From positions 1 through 57,567 of the forward strand of contig JAFAAL010000047.1 of the NCBI GenBank assembly GCA_023426575.1: 57,567 bases of DNA. The letters run 5' to 3'. Shown piece after piece: positions 27,496-36,201 of the stretch. Source of the DNA: Bacillota bacterium (GTDB lineage: Bacteria > Bacillota > Clostridia > Saccharofermentanales > DTU023). Position numbers and translations under genes: made by a program. Below the pieces are notes generated by a model. The model saw nothing but the letters and a program-made list of their open reading frames with translations. It was not told the origin of the DNA and ran no database searches. The stretch's first letter is position 1. Every line of letters begins with the position of its first letter.

Positions 27496-29166
27496 ATGCG
27501 TGCCTATCTCATCTATCCCGAGCAAAGGCTCGGCGATCCCGAGGCCAATCTCCAGGCCATCGAGGCTAAGCTCAAGGCCGTCCGCCGCGATAAGCCCGAG
27601 CTCGTCCTCTTTCCCCCAGGCTTCCTCCTGGGGGTGGGGCTCGGCTTCGACAGTTTCAGACCCGAGTTCACGAGCTTTTTCTATCAAGAGGCCCTCCCCC
27701 GCCTGGCAAAGATTTCGCGCAAATCGCCGCCCTTCCTCCTCGCACAGCCAGAGCTTCGAGATCGCGAGACCCTCTTCTACTTTGCTGAGGGCCATTACGA
27801 GAAGTGGCAAGCCCCAGGGATTGCATCCATTGCAGCTGAGGCTTTGGCCTCTGCGACAGAGTATCTCCCACTTATTTTTTCCTGGCTGCCCTCGTATCTT
27901 GACGGACCGCGGCAGCTGACGCGACTGGGACGCTATCTGACGGGCGATGAGAGGCCCTGCCTCGTCCTCTCCCCTGCGGCGGGGAATAGTTCGAGTGATG
28001 GCGCCTTTCTCGGCGAATTTCAGTATGCGGGCGTCCCTCAGCGGGCGCAGGGAATTCATGAGCTAGAGCTGCCCATCGCCTCGCTGGAGCAGCTCGCCTG
28101 CTTTACTTTGAATCGCACGGAGGATCTTGCGGCACGTCAAAATCTCGACCCAGCACGGCCGCTGATGCCAGAGCTTTCTTCGGACCTCAGCCGCGCCCTC
28201 GAGATCCCCGCGGCAGGGCTCGCGCAGCGACTCCAACATCTCGGACAGACAAAGCTGATTCTCGGCCTCTCGGGGGGCATGGATTCGACGCTGGCCCTGG
28301 TCTATGCGAGGCGCGCGCTCATGGCCAATGCTCAAGCACTCAGTGATCTGAAACTCTATTATCTCCCGGGCTTCGGCTCTTCGGAGAAGAGCCTCGGCAA
28401 CGCTAGGGCGCTGGCGACCGCTCTCGATCTGTCCCTCGAGATCATCGACATTCGACCCGCCTGTGAGCAGCATTTTCGAGACATCGGGCAGCCGCTCGAC
28501 CGCCACGATATCACCTTTGAGAATGCACAGGCCAGAGAGCGGACGCAGATTCTCATGGACCTGGCGAATCAGAAGGGGGGCATCGTGCTCGGCACGGGAA
28601 CACTTTCAGAGGCGGCACTCGGCTGGTGTACTTTTAACGGGGATCAGATCTCGATGTACCACGTTAATGGCGGTGTGCCGAAGACGCTGGTGCCAGAGCT
28701 CCTGAAGCTCGAGGCCGAGACGCTGCGTGAGAACCTCGGGCCGTTCGCGACAGCCCTAGAAGCGGTCGCTGCGACGCCGGCGTCGCCAGAACTCCTGCCA
28801 GCAAAGTCGGGCAAGAGCGTCCAGGTCGATGATCCGCTGGCCGCCAAGACAGAGCAGATCACTGAGGACGTTCTCGGACCCTATGCCCTCTATGATTATT
28901 TTCTCTGGCAGTTTAGGGCGAAATGGCAGACGGCTCCTCAAATCTTTGCGGCGCTAGAAGCATCTGGCCTCTTCCCTGAGCTCTCCAGAGAGCAGCAGAT
29001 CACTTATTTGAAACGCTTTGTCTGGCGCTATTACGGCCATGTCTTCAAGCGGCGCAGCAGCGCTGATTGGCCGAGTCTCTATGCTGAGGACCTCCTGGGG
29101 GTTCGATCTGAGCGTCTCCCCTCAGACTTCAATCCGAGCTTCTTGCTCCGAGAGCTGGAGGGCTAG
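27496..29166 (+). CDS. nadE: NAD+ synthetase with degenerate N-terminal glutaminase (nitrilase-like) domain
   Basis: Forms NAD+ from nicotinic acid adenine dinucleotide, ATP and ammonia. Residues ~240-556 are a complete synthetase: PP-loop LILGLSGGMDSTLALVY, NAQARERTQILMDLAN, and the conserved GIVLGTGTLSEAALGWCTFNGDQ. Residues 1-235 resemble a shortened carbon-nitrogen hydrolase domain (GDPEANLQAIEAKL, ELVLFPPGFLLG), but the catalytic Glu of the usual FPE motif is replaced (FPPG) and I find neither the K-x3-LP lysine nor the CEDxW nucleophile cysteine. It therefore probably uses free ammonia or a separate amidase. At 556 aa it is shorter than typical two-domain NadE (~640 aa). ATG 27496 lies 2 nt after the permease stop. 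Confidence 0.88.
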   Translation: MRAYLIYPEQRLGDPEANLQAIEAKLKAVRRDKPELVLFPPGFLLGVGLGFDSFRPEFTSFFYQEALPRLAKISRKSPPFLLAQPELRDRETLFYFAEGHYEKWQAPGIASIAAEALASATEYLPLIFSWLPSYLDGPRQLTRLGRYLTGDERPCLVLSPAAGNSSSDGAFLGEFQYAGVPQRAQGIHELELPIASLEQLACFTLNRTEDLAARQNLDPARPLMPELSSDLSRALEIPAAGLAQRLQHLGQTKLILGLSGGMDSTLALVYARRALMANAQALSDLKLYYLPGFGSSEKSLGNARALATALDLSLEIIDIRPACEQHFRDIGQPLDRHDITFENAQARERTQILMDLANQKGGIVLGTGTLSEAALGWCTFNGDQISMYHVNGGVPKTLVPELLKLEAETLRENLGPFATALEAVAATPASPELLPAKSGKSVQVDDPLAAKTEQITEDVLGPYALYDYFLWQFRAKWQTAPQIFAALEASGLFPELSREQQITYLKRFVWRYYGHVFKRRSSADWPSLYAEDLLGVRSERLPSDFNPSFLLRELEG

Positions 29167-30009
29167 ATGCCAGAGCTGCCAGAAGTCGAGACGATTCGAC
29201 AGAGCCTCGAGGGCTATCTGATAAATCGGCGCATTGAGGCGCTCGAGATCCTGCATCCCGATGTCTATCAGAATCCCCGCGAGCTCGAAATCGTAGGACG
29301 CCAGATTGTGGCTCTGACGCGGCAAGGTAAGTATCTTCGTATTGAGCTCGATGACCAGAGTTTTCTCTTGATTCATCTGCGCATGACAGGCCGACTGCTC
29401 ATTCACCCCGCCCCTGCAGAGCCTTCCAGCTCTGAATACCGTCCGCATACACACCTGCGCTTCACACTGAGGGATGAGGCAGGAGAGATTTCGCTCCTCG
29501 ATTATCAAGATGTCCGTCGTTTCGGTCGCGTGGGTCATTATCTATTACATCATGACGTCATATCGCCTGGCTACAAGTCTCTGGGCCCCGATGCTTTCAG
29601 TCCTGAGTTTACAAGCGATCACCTCTATAATTATGCGAAGCGTTTTCCCGCGCGCCCGATCAAGGCACTCCTCCTCGATCAATCCGTCGTCGCAGGTCTC
29701 GGCAATATCTATGTCGATGAATCGCTCTTTAGAGCGGGCATTCGGCCGAATCGCCGCAGCGGCCAGATCAGTCGACAGCGCCTCCAGAACCTCCACCGGG
29801 AGATCGTGGCGATTCTCAAAGAGAGCATCGGCCTCGGGGGGACGTCCTTTTCAGATTATGTGGACGGACTCGGCAGGCGTGGCTCCTTTATCCAGAATCT
29901 CTCTGTCTACGGTAAGAAGGGGAAGAACTGTCCGCACTGTGGCCAGCCACTCAAGTGCCTGAAAATTGCAGGTCGAACAACTGTATACTGTACACACTGT
30001 CAACGATAG
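29167..30009 (+). CDS. mutM: Formamidopyrimidine-DNA glycosylase (MutM/Fpg)
   Basis: Base-excision repair enzyme that removes 8-oxoguanine and other oxidised purines and nicks the abasic site, 280 aa. The protein begins MPELPEVETIR with the catalytic Pro2 and Glu3, has the intercalation and lysine region (GRQIVALTRQGKYLRIEL), the H2TH motif around GNIYVDESLFRAGIRPNR, and a C-terminal zinc finger with CPHC and CTHC pairs. ATG 29167 immediately follows the nadE stop TAG, and GGAGGG within the end of nadE serves as Shine-Dalgarno, so translation is coupled. Nothing appears missing. Confidence 0.97.
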   Translation: MPELPEVETIRQSLEGYLINRRIEALEILHPDVYQNPRELEIVGRQIVALTRQGKYLRIELDDQSFLLIHLRMTGRLLIHPAPAEPSSSEYRPHTHLRFTLRDEAGEISLLDYQDVRRFGRVGHYLLHHDVISPGYKSLGPDAFSPEFTSDHLYNYAKRFPARPIKALLLDQSVVAGLGNIYVDESLFRAGIRPNRRSGQISRQRLQNLHREIVAILKESIGLGGTSFSDYVDGLGRRGSFIQNLSVYGKKGKNCPHCGQPLKCLKIAGRTTVYCTHCQR

Positions 30010-30020
30010 AGGAGTCCAGA

Positions 30021-31862
30021 ATGAGAGAGAGGAATCAAGAGAAGAGAGCGGCGAGACGCCAGCGTCTAAAAGAGAAAAAGTACAATTATCGTAAGAAGCT
30101 GCCAGGACAGTTACGACTCCTCCTCGCAGCCCTTTTCGTCCTGGCTCAAATTGGCCTCATTCTCTACCTCTATTACCATATGAGAAGCCGAGCTATCGTC
30201 CTCTATATCCTCTTCCAAGTTCTCGGCGTCTTCATGGCCATCTTTGTGGTTAGGCATCAGCGCTCTGCAGCCTATGCGACACCGTGGGTCATTCTCCTCC
30301 TCCTCGCCCCCCCAGTCGGCGTCTCTCTCTATCTTCTTTGGGGGAGACAAAGTCTCTTTAATGAGAGTCGAAGACTTCTAAAGGAATACCTCTCAGGACA
30401 AAGAGAGGGACCAAGCGCCGAGGACTCTCTCTCCCAGCTCCCCGGTCTCAGTAGGCTCCCGAACTTTACGGCCCCGCGAGTACCGATCGCCTCACAGCGT
30501 GTCTCCCCCGCCGTCCAGCTCCACGAGTTTGATTCTGAGCAAGCGCTGCCCGAGGCTTACTACCACTTGCCTCTGCCTGCTCGCTTTTTGACGAACTGGG
30601 GTTTTGCACTCTATCAGGGAACCGAGCTTCAATACTTTTCAACGGGGGCCAAGCAGTTTGAGGCGATGTTCTCAGAGCTTAGACAGGCGCAAAAATTCAT
30701 CTTTGCAGAATACTACATTGTCAATGAGGGCAAGATCTGGGATGAGTTCTGTGAGATTATCTGCGAGCGCCGAGCAGAGGGCGTCGAGGTCAAACTGCTC
30801 ATTGATGACTTCGCCTGTGCAGGTAGGATCTCACGCTTGATGCTAGAGCCGCTCGTCCAGGCAGGTGTTGAGATTCGCCGTTTTAATCCTATTTTGCGCT
30901 CGACCTCGAGAATGTATATCAACTATCGCAATCATCAGAAACTCTGCCTGATCGACGGCGACATCGCCTATTATTCCGGTACGAACCTCGCTGACGAGTA
31001 TGCCAATATCTACCAGCCCTTTGGCTATTGGAAAGACAATGCCCTGCGCCTGCACGGGGCCGCCGCCTGGGAGGGGCTCAAGCAATTCTTCATGATGTGG
31101 CGCCTCGCCGAGGGCGAGGTGCCCGAGCAGCTCAGTCGCTACTTGCCGAGTCCGACTTTTCCGCTCTGCCTGACTCCCTGGGATGTCCTCGTCCAAGACG
31201 GGGTCGTCGCTCCGGACGGCCGCCTCAGTCGGCGAGGGCATCAGTTCCTACGTGAGGCCTACGGGCGCCACTACGAGGACAGTGCTGAGGCAAGGCGCAT
31301 CCGTGATCCTCAGAGCTTCATCATTCCCTTCTGGGATGGACCTGTGAACAATCCACACAATATCGGCGAGGAGCTCTATCTCTCGATGATCAGTAGCGCT
31401 AATGAGCATATCTTCATCAACACGCCATATCTCGTCGTCGATGAGACCTTCTCCTCTGCACTGGCCCGCGCTGCAGCCTCGGGCATTGATGTTCGCATCA
31501 TGACCCCGGGCATCCCTGATAAGAAGACGGTCTATGCGACGACGAGGGCCAATTATGAGAAGCTCCTACGTGCGGGCGTCCGCATCTTCGAGTTCAGCCC
31601 TGGCTTCAATCACGATAAGACGCTGATCGTCGACCAGAAAATGGCGGTCAGCGGCTCTCTCAACTTTGATTTCCGTTCCTTCAACCTCAACTATGAAAAC
31701 GGTGTCTTCATCTATAACGACGAGGTGATCTCAGAGATGAGTTCTGACTTCTTAAACGCTCAGGAGCAGTCTCGCGAGATTGATCTCCAGACCTGGCTCG
31801 AGCGCCCTCTGTCCCAGCGCTTTATTCAAGAGCTCTTGCGTATCTTCGCGCCCCTCGTCTAG
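30021..31862 (+). CDS. cls: Cardiolipin synthase (PLD family)
   Basis: Membrane enzyme that condenses two phosphatidylglycerols to cardiolipin, 613 aa. A basic N-terminus (residues ~1-30) precedes two or three transmembrane helices (LLLAALFVLAQIGLILYLYY; VLYILFQVLGVFMAIFVV; PWVILLLLAPPVGVSLYLLW). Both phospholipase D motifs are present: NHQKLCLIDGD with YYSGTN in the first half and NHDKTLIVDQK with VSGSLN in the second. ATG 30021 follows GAGGAG; the longer in-frame ORF from 29955 lies within mutM. It ends the natAB-nadE-mutM-cls run; the following terminator faces the opposite strand. Confidence 0.95.
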   Translation: MRERNQEKRAARRQRLKEKKYNYRKKLPGQLRLLLAALFVLAQIGLILYLYYHMRSRAIVLYILFQVLGVFMAIFVVRHQRSAAYATPWVILLLLAPPVGVSLYLLWGRQSLFNESRRLLKEYLSGQREGPSAEDSLSQLPGLSRLPNFTAPRVPIASQRVSPAVQLHEFDSEQALPEAYYHLPLPARFLTNWGFALYQGTELQYFSTGAKQFEAMFSELRQAQKFIFAEYYIVNEGKIWDEFCEIICERRAEGVEVKLLIDDFACAGRISRLMLEPLVQAGVEIRRFNPILRSTSRMYINYRNHQKLCLIDGDIAYYSGTNLADEYANIYQPFGYWKDNALRLHGAAAWEGLKQFFMMWRLAEGEVPEQLSRYLPSPTFPLCLTPWDVLVQDGVVAPDGRLSRRGHQFLREAYGRHYEDSAEARRIRDPQSFIIPFWDGPVNNPHNIGEELYLSMISSANEHIFINTPYLVVDETFSSALARAAASGIDVRIMTPGIPDKKTVYATTRANYEKLLRAGVRIFEFSPGFNHDKTLIVDQKMAVSGSLNFDFRSFNLNYENGVFIYNDEVISEMSSDFLNAQEQSREIDLQTWLERPLSQRFIQELLRIFAPLV

Positions 31863-31891
31863 AGTCTCAGCTTTCTAGCAAGTTCAGAAGA

Positions 31892-31925
31892 TAAAAAGCT
31901 CGCCTCTAGGCTTAGGAAGCGAGCT
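31892..31925 (-). terminator. Intrinsic terminator of the leftward parAB unit
   Basis: AGCTCGC (31897-31903) and GCGAGCT (31919-31925) form a perfect 7-bp stem; on the minus strand it is followed by TTTTTAT. It lies 23 nt after the parB stop. It may also help separate the convergent cls transcript. Confidence 0.85.
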
Positions 31926-31947
31926 ATCAATTGCCATTGGATTCGTC

Positions 31948-32847
31948 TTAGATTTCTTCATCGAGCTGGAAGAGCGAGAGAATGCGCTCCAGATCCTCAT
32001 TGGAGGCATAGTGGACTTGTATGACCCCACGCCCCCCTCGGTCAGTAATTTTAACTTGCGTCATAAACTCATCACGCAATAGAGATTCAATCCGCTTCAG
32101 AGTTAACTGCCGCAGGCGATCTTTCTTTGGAGCAGGAGAGACGGGTTCCTCGCCTTGGCGCTGTCTACGCTGCACCAGAGCCTCTGTCTCACGCACGGAA
32201 AGATTGTGAGCGATGACCTCATCAAGACAGGCTAAAATCTCCTCTTTTGTCTCGAGAGCTAAGAGAGCACGTCCATGCCCCTCAGAGATCTCCCCACGCA
32301 CAATCTCCTGACGCACCTCAGGAGGTAAGTTGAGAAGTCTTAGAGTGTTCGCAATTGCCGAGCGCGACTTACCAATCATCTCCGCTAAGTCATGCTGTGT
32401 GAGATTTTGCTTTTCAATAAGATCTTGAAGAGCCATGGCCGTCTCAATCGGATCGAGATCCTCGCGTTGCAAGTTTTCAATCAAGGCGAGGGTGAAGATG
32501 CGATCTTCGGCCAATTCTCGGACAATAACAGGCACCTTATCGAGCCCTGCGAGTCTGGCAGCGCGCCAGCGACGTTCTCCAGCGACAATTTCGTAATTGT
32601 CTTTAGCCTTTTTAGTGACAATAAGAGGCTGGATAATCCCATGCTCTCTGATCGACTGGGCAAGCTCAGCTAAGGATTCCTCGTCAAAGTTCTTGCGTGG
32701 TTGATCTCGATTAGGATTAATATCTCCCACAGGAATTTCTAAGACGCTTTCGTGTGTCTCACGAATCAAATTTTCATCGACTTCAACCTTATTGAGTAAG
32801 GCCCCGATACCCTTACCGAGTGCACTCTTGCCTTTTTTCTCTGTCAT
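31948..32847 (-). CDS. parB: Chromosome-partitioning protein ParB (Spo0J)
   Basis: CTP-dependent DNA clamp that loads at parS and organises the origin with ParA and SMC, ~299 aa. Visible: N-terminal ALGKGIGALL, the CTPase/nuclease-like motifs NPNRDQPRKNF and GERRWRAARLAG, the helix-turn-helix with LTQHDLAEMIGKSRSAIAN and GHGRALLAL, and a C-terminal dimerisation end. ATG 32847 is preferred because AAAAGGGGG lies 8 nt upstream; a GTG at 32856 would have no usable spacing. A perfect parS lies between parB and parA. The pair sits downstream of gyrB instead of in the more common rsmG/gidB neighbourhood. Confidence 0.96.
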   Translation of the reverse strand: MTEKKGKSALGKGIGALLNKVEVDENLIRETHESVLEIPVGDINPNRDQPRKNFDEESLAELAQSIREHGIIQPLIVTKKAKDNYEIVAGERRWRAARLAGLDKVPVIVRELAEDRIFTLALIENLQREDLDPIETAMALQDLIEKQNLTQHDLAEMIGKSRSAIANTLRLLNLPPEVRQEIVRGEISEGHGRALLALETKEEILACLDEVIAHNLSVRETEALVQRRQRQGEEPVSPAPKKDRLRQLTLKRIESLLRDEFMTQVKITDRGGRGVIQVHYASNEDLERILSLFQLDEEI

Positions 32848-32921
32848 GGCAGTCACCCCCTTTTGACCTATTCAAACACAGGCAAGGGGCAGACGCAAAA
32901 ATGAATTGTAACAATTTAAGA

Positions 32922-32949
32922 GGGGGATGTTTCACGTGAAACATCCCCC
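32922..32949. promoter_or_regulatory. parS site 1 within a 28-bp perfect palindrome (parA-parB intergenic)
   Basis: TGTTTCACGTGAAACA at 32928-32943 is an exact match to the bacterial parS consensus. Flanking GGGGGA and TCCCCC extend it to a 28-bp perfect palindrome. ParB loading here, just upstream of its own gene, could also affect parB transcription. Confidence 0.95.
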
Positions 32950-32983
32950 GAATCTATAATTAAATCATTATCCAATTCAGAGT

Positions 32984-33742
32984 TTAAGCCTTGCGATTGA
33001 GAATCTCCTCAGCTAGATTCTTATAGGCAATACCACCCCGAGAATAAGGTTCATATTCAGTAATGGCCTGTCCATGCGATGGCGCCTCGGAGATCTTGAT
33101 ATTCCGTGGAATCATCGTCTTAAAGCACTTGCCCTCAAAGAAGGCACGAAGTTCATTGGCCACCTCTGCGGACAATCTCGTCCGTGAATCATACATCGTA
33201 ATCAAGGCACCGAGGATATCGAGATCCGGGTTCAAGATTTTACGCACCTTCGAGACCGTGTCGAGCAATTGACTCAGCCCTTCCAAGGCATAGTATTCTG
33301 CCTGGACGGGAATCAGGATGCGATCGGCGGCCGTCAGTGCATTGATCGTCAGGAGACCGAGCGAGGGGGGACAGTCGATAATGACGTAGTCATAGTCCTT
33401 TTGTATCTCAGCCAATGCTCTCTTGAGGATTGTTTCACGTGAAACAGCCGAGACGAGCTCTAATTCTGCTGCTGCTAAGTTAATGTTTGTTGGCAAGACA
33501 GAGAGGCGCTCGCGTCCACTGGGAAGAATGGCCTCGCTCGTGGGCAGTTCATTGATCAGTACGTCATATACCGTTTTCTCAAGTTCAGACTTGTCGAATC
33601 CCAGACCCGAGCTGGCATTGCCCTGGGGATCGAGATCGACGAGCAAGACGTTTTGCTGCTTCTTAGCGAGCGCTACCGCCAGACTGATCGCTGTCGTCGT
33701 CTTGCCGACGCCGCCCTTTTGATTACAGATGGCCAGAATCAT
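32984..33742 (-). CDS. parA: Chromosome-partitioning ATPase ParA (Soj)
   Basis: Walker-type ATPase that moves ParB-parS complexes and in Bacillus also modulates DnaA, 252 aa. Deviant Walker A CNQKGGVGKTT at residues ~6-16, VDLDPQGNASSGLG, Walker B YDYVIIDCPPSLGLLT, and the DNA-binding C-terminal region are intact. Start ATG 33742 has GAGGACC upstream. It is 11 nt from the gyrB stop and followed by parB. A second perfect parS lies inside the coding sequence at 33431-33446. It is a chromosomal Soj type; no plasmid features are present. Confidence 0.97.
   Translation of the reverse strand: MILAICNQKGGVGKTTTAISLAVALAKKQQNVLLVDLDPQGNASSGLGFDKSELEKTVYDVLINELPTSEAILPSGRERLSVLPTNINLAAAELELVSAVSRETILKRALAEIQKDYDYVIIDCPPSLGLLTINALTAADRILIPVQAEYYALEGLSQLLDTVSKVRKILNPDLDILGALITMYDSRTRLSAEVANELRAFFEGKCFKTMIPRNIKISEAPSHGQAITEYEPYSRGGIAYKNLAEEILNRKA
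33431..33446. promoter_or_regulatory. parS site 2, inside parA
   Basis: TGTTTCACGTGAAACA, an exact parS consensus, embedded in the parA reading frame where it encodes SVSRETI on the coding strand. It lies about 500 bp from parS site 1. Confidence 0.95.
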
Positions 33743-33753
33743 AAGCAGGTCCT

Positions 33754-35862
33754 CTATTTATCCAGGCGGGCATAGACGGCATTGTCTTGGATGAACTCTC
33801 GTCGTGGCTCGACCTGGTCGCCCATGAGGAGGTTGAAGACTTCATCGGCCTCTTGCGCCTCTTGGACATTGACTTGCACGAGTTTACGTGTTGCAGGATT
33901 CATCGTCGTCTCCCAGAGCTGGTCGGCATTCATTTCACCCAGACCCTTAAAGCGTTGCAGCTTGGGTTCTGTCCAGCCCTTTTCCTCCTTGATTTTCTCG
34001 ATATCCGCCTCGCTATAGGCGTAGCACTGCTCGCCCTTCTCATTCATGAAGACGCGGAAGAGGGGGGGCTGGGCGATGTAGATATGGCCTGCCTCGACCA
34101 GGGGCCGCATGAAGCGGAAGAAGAAGGTGAGGAGGAGGGTTCGAATATGTGAGCCATCGACGTCGGCGTCAGCCATGAGGATGACCTTGTGATATCTCAG
34201 TTTCTCGATGTCGAAGTCAGTGCCGAGCCCACAGCCGAGCGCGAGGACGATCGGCATGAGCTTGTCGTTGTCATAGACTTTGTTCACACGCGCCTTCTCA
34301 ACATTCAGCATCTTGCCCCAGAGGGGAAGGATCGCCTGATACTTGCGCTCGCGACCCCCCTTGGCGGAGCCGCCGGCCGAATCGCCTTCGACGATGAAGA
34401 TCTCACAGTAGCGGGGATCCTTTTCCTGACAGTCGGAGAGCTTGCCGGGCAGAGTCGTGCTCTCGAGGGCAGACTTACGGCGGGTCATCTCACGGGCGCG
34501 GCGCGCTGCATCGCGAGCACGTGAGGCCTGGAGACACTTGTCCATGATTTTCTTCGCCGTCTGGGGATTCTCCTCGAGGAAGTTAGCCAATTCCTCATTG
34601 GTCACAGCCTCGACGATCGTACGAATCTCCGCATTGCCGAGCTTTGTCTTGGTCTGTCCCTCAAACTGCGGTTCTGGCAATTTGACGGAGATGATGGCGG
34701 CGATGCCCTCGCGGCAGTCCTCGCCCTGGAGATTCTTGTCCTTCTCCTTGAGGTAATTGTACTTGCGGCCATAGTCATTGAGACACTTGGTCAAGGCACT
34801 GCGGAAACCCGTCAGATGCGTCCCGCCCTCAATGGTCGCGATATTGTTGGCATAGGAGTAGACGTTTTCAGCATAGCTGTCATTATATTGAATGGCGAGT
34901 TCGACAAAGACATCGCCATCACGCCGTCCAAAGTAGATGGGGTCGTCAAAGATAACCTTCTTGCTGCGATTGAGATACTGGACAAAAGAGACAATCCCCC
35001 CCGCATAGTGGAGCTTGACCTCCCGCGGCTCCTCGCCACGCAGGTCAAAGAGGTCGATTGCGACCTCACGATTGAGAAAGGCCATCTCGCGATAGCGCGT
35101 AATCATGAGCTCAAAGTCGATCTCATTATCCGGGAAGATGAGGGGATCTGGCTTAAATCTTGTTATCGTACCATGTTTAGATGATGGCCCCACTTCCTTG
35201 AGGGGAATGACTGTTTCACCACGTTCGAAGCGAATAAACCATTCTTTACCGCCGCGGTGTACGGTGATTTCCATCCATTCGGAGAGCGCATTGACGACAG
35301 AGGCGCCGACGCCATGGAGTCCGCCAGAAATTGTATAGGCGCCCCCGCTGAACTTGCCGCCCGCGTGGAGGATCGTGTGGACGACCTCGACGGTGGGAAT
35401 TCCCTTCTGGGGATGGATGTCGACGGGGATGCCGATGCCATTGTCCGTGACTTCGACGGACTGGTCTGGGAAGACTCTGACCTCGATCTGGTCACAGCGG
35501 CCAGCGAGGGCCTCGTCGACTGAGTTCGAGACGATCTCGTAGATCAGGTGGTGGAGGCCGCGTGTTGTCGTGTCTCCGATATACATCCCTGGGCGCTTTC
35601 TGACGGCCTCGAGACCCTCGAGGACCTGAATATCGTCGGCCTCATAACGGGAGGCATTATGCGTATCAAATTCCTCGAGATGTCTCTTGATCTCCGCTTC
35701 TTCGTAGTCTTCGACCAGGGCTCTGACATTCGTCGCGAGGTTGACGAGCTGATCGCCGTCCTCGGCCTCGAGCTGACGGAGCTCCTCAGGCGTCATCGGA
35801 TCCACCTTGGCGGACTCCTCGGCGCGCTTTAACAGTTCTGAGATCTTCTTATCTTCTGCCAT
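33754..35862 (-). CDS. gyrB: DNA gyrase subunit B, with ~75-residue N-terminal extension
   Basis: ATPase subunit of gyrase, 702 aa. GHKL ATPase motifs (EIVSNSVDEALAG, TDNGIGIPVD, SGGLHGVGASVVNAL), the transducer lysine region, the TOPRIM domain (EGDSAGGSAKGGRER, MADADVDGSHIRTLLL) and the C-terminal PATRKLVQVNV end are complete. The canonical start region (YEADDIQVLEGLEAVRKRPG) is only reached at residue ~73; before it is an acidic, probably helical extension (SELLKRAEESAKVDPMTPEE...). The extension appears genuinely translated because ATG 35862 has a strong TAGGAG at good spacing and no equivalent lies near the canonical start. gyrA is not in the window; the usual gyrB-gyrA adjacency is broken by parAB. 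Confidence 0.96.
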   Translation of the reverse strand: MAEDKKISELLKRAEESAKVDPMTPEELRQLEAEDGDQLVNLATNVRALVEDYEEAEIKRHLEEFDTHNASRYEADDIQVLEGLEAVRKRPGMYIGDTTTRGLHHLIYEIVSNSVDEALAGRCDQIEVRVFPDQSVEVTDNGIGIPVDIHPQKGIPTVEVVHTILHAGGKFSGGAYTISGGLHGVGASVVNALSEWMEITVHRGGKEWFIRFERGETVIPLKEVGPSSKHGTITRFKPDPLIFPDNEIDFELMITRYREMAFLNREVAIDLFDLRGEEPREVKLHYAGGIVSFVQYLNRSKKVIFDDPIYFGRRDGDVFVELAIQYNDSYAENVYSYANNIATIEGGTHLTGFRSALTKCLNDYGRKYNYLKEKDKNLQGEDCREGIAAIISVKLPEPQFEGQTKTKLGNAEIRTIVEAVTNEELANFLEENPQTAKKIMDKCLQASRARDAARRAREMTRRKSALESTTLPGKLSDCQEKDPRYCEIFIVEGDSAGGSAKGGRERKYQAILPLWGKMLNVEKARVNKVYDNDKLMPIVLALGCGLGTDFDIEKLRYHKVILMADADVDGSHIRTLLLTFFFRFMRPLVEAGHIYIAQPPLFRVFMNEKGEQCYAYSEADIEKIKEEKGWTEPKLQRFKGLGEMNADQLWETTMNPATRKLVQVNVQEAQEADEVFNLLMGDQVEPRREFIQDNAVYARLDK

Positions 35863-35870
35863 AATGACTC

Positions 35871-36149
35871 CTATTTCTGGCTGCCCTGATGACGCCTGAG
35901 CGTTGCCGAAGCACGGTGCAGACGCTGCCGCAAGATGGCCACAGGGAGAGGGGAGAGGTAGCTTCTATCGAGCGCAATAACGACAGACTCAGGGATCGAC
36001 TCTGTTAAGATCTCGAGGCGACCCAGCTGCTCTTCTTGCTCCAAGAAGGCAAGATCCTGCGTCTGACTGTGCTCTAAATCATCTAGATTCAAAATCGCCA
36101 CAATAAAGCGATCTGAAATACTGACATCTCCGCCGATATGCACGTACAT
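35871..36149 (-). CDS. remB: RemB-like (YaaB) small protein, DUF370 family
   Basis: 92 aa protein of the RemB/DUF370 group, encoded between recF and gyrB exactly as yaaB/remB is in Bacillus. The family signature MYVHIGGDVSISDRFIVAI leads into an acidic middle (LNLDDLEHSQTQDLAF) and a basic tail. Family members influence biofilm-matrix gene expression and related RemA proteins bind DNA; here function rests on position and N-terminal similarity. ATG 36149 has GAGGG upstream, and an extended -10 element sits immediately before it. The stop is 8 nt from gyrB. Confidence 0.8.
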   Translation of the reverse strand: MYVHIGGDVSISDRFIVAILNLDDLEHSQTQDLAFLEQEEQLGRLEILTESIPESVVIALDRSYLSPLPVAILRQRLHRASATLRRHQGSQK

Positions 36150-36158
36150 AGTCCCTCT

Positions 36159-36167
36159 ATTATAGCA
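36159..36167 (-). promoter_or_regulatory. Candidate extended -10 promoter before remB-gyrB
   Basis: On the minus strand TGCTATAAT ends 9 nt before the remB ATG, implying a very short leader if active. No clear -35. Could provide recF-independent transcription of remB-gyrB. Confidence 0.4.
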
Positions 36168-36201
36168 GAAAGGGCGGGGCGATGCGCAGATCTATGCCCA
36201 T

